Source: Taenia hydatigena
Taxonomy: Eukaryota > Platyhelminthes > Cestoda > Cyclophyllidea > Taeniidae
NCBI GenBank assembly: GCA_036345935.2
Contig: JADWOT020001080.1
Location: forward strand, 1-64,000
Length of the DNA stretch: 64,000 bases
Direction: 5' to 3'
Under the pieces are notes generated by a model. It saw only the letters and a list, made by a program, of their open reading frames with translations. It did not search any database and had not been told where the DNA came from. The position numbers were made by a program, and so were the translations under genes. Positions 61,061 to 64,000 of this stretch are shown in pieces (position 1 is the first letter of the stretch; every line of letters begins with the position of its first letter).

Positions 61061-62068
61061 GTCTAAGTGATTCAGTCATAGTCAAACCACTTCATGGTAC
61101 TTCTTTGGAAAAGACTACCCATTTGATGCCTATCGCAGCAACTGACTCTCACTATTGAGATTTAAAATTGCTTACCGCACCTCGTTACACATATGCATGT
61201 TGCTATGTGTTACCTCACTGCTAATCCCTCTCTGCAACAGACGGAGCTGTGAGGTAGAGAAATAGTTTCTAATTTTAAAGCAGATTTTTCAACACATTCA
61301 TTTTACATTAACGGCCTCAAATTTCCACCCCATGCCTTTGCCTCACCCCCATTTCACTTCACTGCGCACACCAAATCAATCCTCCACTCAACTACATGTA
61401 CCTTAGCGTCTCGAGGCTCTCCTGGAAGCAAAAAAAGGCGGAATTATAGGGCAGAATATATATATTTAACAGACAAAGAGAAATGAGCTGTTGGCATGGC
61501 TTGGAGGCCAGCCTACGTGGCTAGGGCAATATGACCACATCTGCGACCCTGACCAAAACCGGCAGTCCAAACAAACAAAGTGTTATATGTACCTTGTAGG
61601 CAAGAGGCAAGAAAACAACTTGATCGCGGCCATGCATAATCGTGATTGCTCTGCCGAGTCCGAGGCTCCCCCTTCGTAATTGCTTTGGCTCCGCTTTCGC
61701 ATATTCTTCCTGTGTTATGACGCACATTCCCAGAAGTATCCAACCTTTATGCAGCAAGAGCAGCATTAAGGAAACGAAAGGAATTTATGCTCTACACTTA
61801 AGCTTGCCTTCAATTTGAAGCATTTGTTGAGAATACCGACTAACTTAATAACTGGAATCGAACTAAGTGTCCTGTACCTAATACGTACGACAGCCACATC
61901 GCATTTTAAGTATCGTTTTATTGTTTGGCTCCCTAACTTGCCCATTAATTACGCATTTTTGGACATTTTATTTCGATTAACACATTTGCAAAACAACACT
62001 ACACATACATGCATACCGTCCACTTCAGTAGGATCCTGGTATCACGACTACCTTAGTAAATACCAAAA

Positions 62069-62369
62069 ATGAAGTTAGCTAGGCTAAGTAATTCATTAGT
62101 GCTTTTAAAAGCAACACTCTTGGGACTCATTTCTTATGCTGAACACAATTCTTGCGCGGCCGGCTTGGATTTGATTCTCGTGTGGATTCTTGGATGGTTG
62201 TGGGTGCGCTCGACTGGTAAGGTGAAGTGCTTTGCTTGCGTAAATTTAGAACAAAATCCTGGTGAACGTGTGGCTATACTTGGTAGGAACGATGCTTTTG
62301 ATCTTCGATTTTACAGGAATGTGTGTTTCAGGTGGAGTGTTATGTGCTAAGAATGGGGCTATCATCTAA
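62069..62369 (+). CDS. Candidate two-exon gene for a small Cys-containing protein
   Basis: ATG at 62069 opens a frame with a hydrophobic N-terminal half (LVLLKATLLGLISYA, then LILVWILGWLWV) and then VKCFACVNLEQNPGERVAIL. A 34-bp intron, gtagg...ttttacag (62283-62316, phase 1), would join this to GMCVSGGVLCAKNGAII and TAA at 62367-62369. The L/V-K-C-x-x-C start resembles the first strand of Ly6/uPAR three-finger domains, but the full cysteine set is not present, so this is a weak resemblance only. Without splicing, the frame reads on to 62350. Composition here differs from the repeat field to the left. Confidence 0.25.
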
Positions 62370-64000
62370 CAGCATTGAATGCGTGTCTCGCCTTCGCAGG
62401 TAGGAGTGGATTGTAGTGTGCCGGGTTGTGTCACTTTTGCCAGTCTTGTCGTGGGTCCTTTTATACTCTGTGCATGGTGAAAGGTGGGTTATTTTTATTG
62501 CCATAATGTACATGCTCGTAGGACGGATGTCGCGGACACGGGCCACTTCACAGTTTGATTGCTTGTTGACTTTGAGGCTGGTCTTATGTTGGCAGTATCT
62601 TTGCGAAACGTGTTGTGTGGGGTCCTAGTCATCGCTTAATCGTAACTGTTTGGTGTTTGGGGTGTTTTTTTTGCCACTTACACTCGCGTGTTGTAGGCTT
62701 TCAGTGGGTTGGACAGTGACTCCTCGGCCTTCCTTTCTTCTCCATTTCAGATGCTACGAACTCATCAAGGTGGCGCACCGACGTTCGCGAAATCTGTGGG
62801 ATGGTAGACAATGTGAGGTATTGGAGTCATCAGTGCGGGCGTCTCCTTGGTCGTGTAGTGTGGATGATGTCGTGGACGATGGTGGTGTGTTGAATGGCGT
62901 TGTGATAAGTTTCTCCTCGTTTGGCACAAGCATTGGATGATTGCGTGGACGCAAGGCAAAACGACGAGACGAGTGTGAGATCAGAGCTGACATGACAGGA
63001 AGGCTAACTGTGTAATTGGAAAGGGGTGGTAAGAAGCGGTTTTGATTGTGCCAATGTTAAAATGGAGAAATTGAGGAGACTTACTGTTGCAGTTTTTTAT
63101 TACAATATAGTCCAGTCCCTTTTTTTGGGTTGGTTTTTGTTTGTTTGCCTTTGCGATTCGTGGTGTGTGTGTGTGTTTTTTTTTATTATTCTGCAATATA
63201 ATGATTTTTTTTATTGGACGCGTACATTTTTGTGTCATTTTGCAGGTCTTCTTTTGGTAGTCATGTGCACAGTGTATACATATTTCTGGGTGCACTGGTG
63301 CATGCGTAGTCTTTTAATGAATGAAATCTACTAAGAAAAACCGGGCAAGTTTTCGTTGTCAATGGACAGCACTCACGTTTGTTCGCTATGCGGAACAATT
63401 GTAGAACGGGTTGATAAATTGTTGCGGTGATTTGTTGGATGGTGGGTTTGAAGAAGGAGACATTATGGCGAATTAGGTGTTATTTGCTGTAGAACATAAG
63501 GGAAATCTACCGAGCTGTTGGCTTTACTTAGTGAGGGCTTTCTCCCCGCAATCTTTTATGATAAGCGGCATTAGGCATCACTGTCCTTACAAGCCCACCA
63601 GGCTGCCTGCATTCATGGTTGTCGACGGTGGCAATGGGGATTGGGGATGTAGATGTGGAAGCCGGCACATAGGAAGCTGTCGAGACGTCGCACTAAGCGT
63701 CGTCGTTATCGACGGCAGCTGCGGTGTCGCAATTGCTGGACCTTTCAGTCCTGTAAGAAGCTTCCTTGCTCACTGCGGACTAATCGTTCGCCCAGGACAT
63801 AAGACGTACGGCAAATTGTGGGGCTTGTATGTGTATGCGCCTACACATGATACTTGATCACTCTTGGTACTAGACTTTTGTTCGATTTCAGACTAGCAGG
63901 CAGGACAAAGCTGAATTGTTCTGTCACTTTAAAGGTTGCGGGGACGAACCATTGACGGGGGTTTGACTATTTTGCTTTTAGGTGGACATTTGCTCTGATG
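62370..64000 (+). other. Possible continuation of a plus-strand gene
   Basis: Acceptor-like sites precede open frames at 62751 (ccatttcag; frame up to TGA at 62940 or, in another phase, a Cys-containing frame with DVREICGM) and 63247 (cattttgcag; hydrophobic segment LLLVVMCTVYTYFWVHW, possible membrane helix, to TAA at 63334). A T-rich stretch with a (GT) run lies at 63155-63200. A 126-codon frame occupies 63477-63857. I could not link these into a single reading frame. Confidence 0.2.
63971..63997 (+). repeat. Splice-acceptor-like element shared with both arms
   Basis: These 27 bases (starting tttgcttttaggtggac) are identical to 43326-43352 and to the reverse complement of 4934-4960. The next base differs. 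The window ends three bases later, so whether the match extends as a longer repeat or a shared exon cannot be seen. Confidence 0.7.

Noticed and set aside
63477..63857. 126-codon frame as a confident gene
   Set aside because: No conserved motif, no copy elsewhere in the window and no convincing splice partners.
1..64000. Bacterial or phage origin
   Set aside because: No gene-dense layout, no ribosome-binding-site-spaced frames, no frame over 191 codons, and clear gt...ag introns with a TATA promoter.
1..64000. Autonomous transposon or retrotransposon
   Set aside because: No reverse transcriptase, integrase or transposase motif was seen in any frame, and no terminal repeats with target-site duplications around the cassettes.

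Overview
This is eukaryotic, animal-type DNA. Coding information is split into short exons with gt...ag introns (40-nt and about 180-nt introns are placed with confidence), one promoter type carries a TATAAAAG box, and there is no operon structure, no Shine-Dalgarno-spaced gene string and no open frame above 191 codons in 64 kb. Tiny introns and a repetitive genome rich in secreted-protein genes suggest a parasitic invertebrate, most plausibly a flatworm (cestode or trematode). That assignment is an inference; no marker gene is present.

The dominant structure is a giant inverted repeat. Positions 1-14680 are the reverse complement of 33580-48306 at near identity. The left arm is cut by the window edge, so the true arm may be longer. 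The arms differ in length by exactly two visible indels: 7 extra triplets in a GGA/TCC tract (21 bp) and a 26-bp insertion, both in the right arm. A 18.9-kb spacer (14681-33579) separates them. At the inner ends the near-identity stops abruptly, but the two flanks continue as clearly homologous, more diverged inverted sequence for about 200 bp. The palindrome therefore lies inside an older field of inverted and tandem repeats.

That older field covers almost the whole window. I recognise several decayed repeat cassettes, each present 3-7 times in both orientations. They carry: (i) a three-exon gene for a small secreted protein of a family I do not recognise, with one intact copy at 55.3-56.0 kb, one nearly intact copy at 19.9-20.6 kb, a broken copy at 32.1-32.9 kb and at least seven relics; (ii) a terminal exon ending in a conserved F-[DE]-[YH]-stop, 144 bp long in three separate copies; (iii) an exon with an ankyrin-repeat-like motif; (iv) a conserved frame of unknown function around 12.5, 22.3, 23.7 and 35.7 kb. 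Most copies carry frameshifts or stops, so the region reads as a birth-and-death cluster on which a recent large inverted duplication, or a conversion-maintained palindrome, has been superimposed.

From about 61.1 kb to the right edge the repeats thin out. A plus-strand, possibly multi-exon gene of unknown type may start at 62069. The last 30 bases again match a splice-acceptor-like element of the arms. No rRNA, tRNA, CRISPR array, reverse transcriptase or transposase could be recognised by eye.
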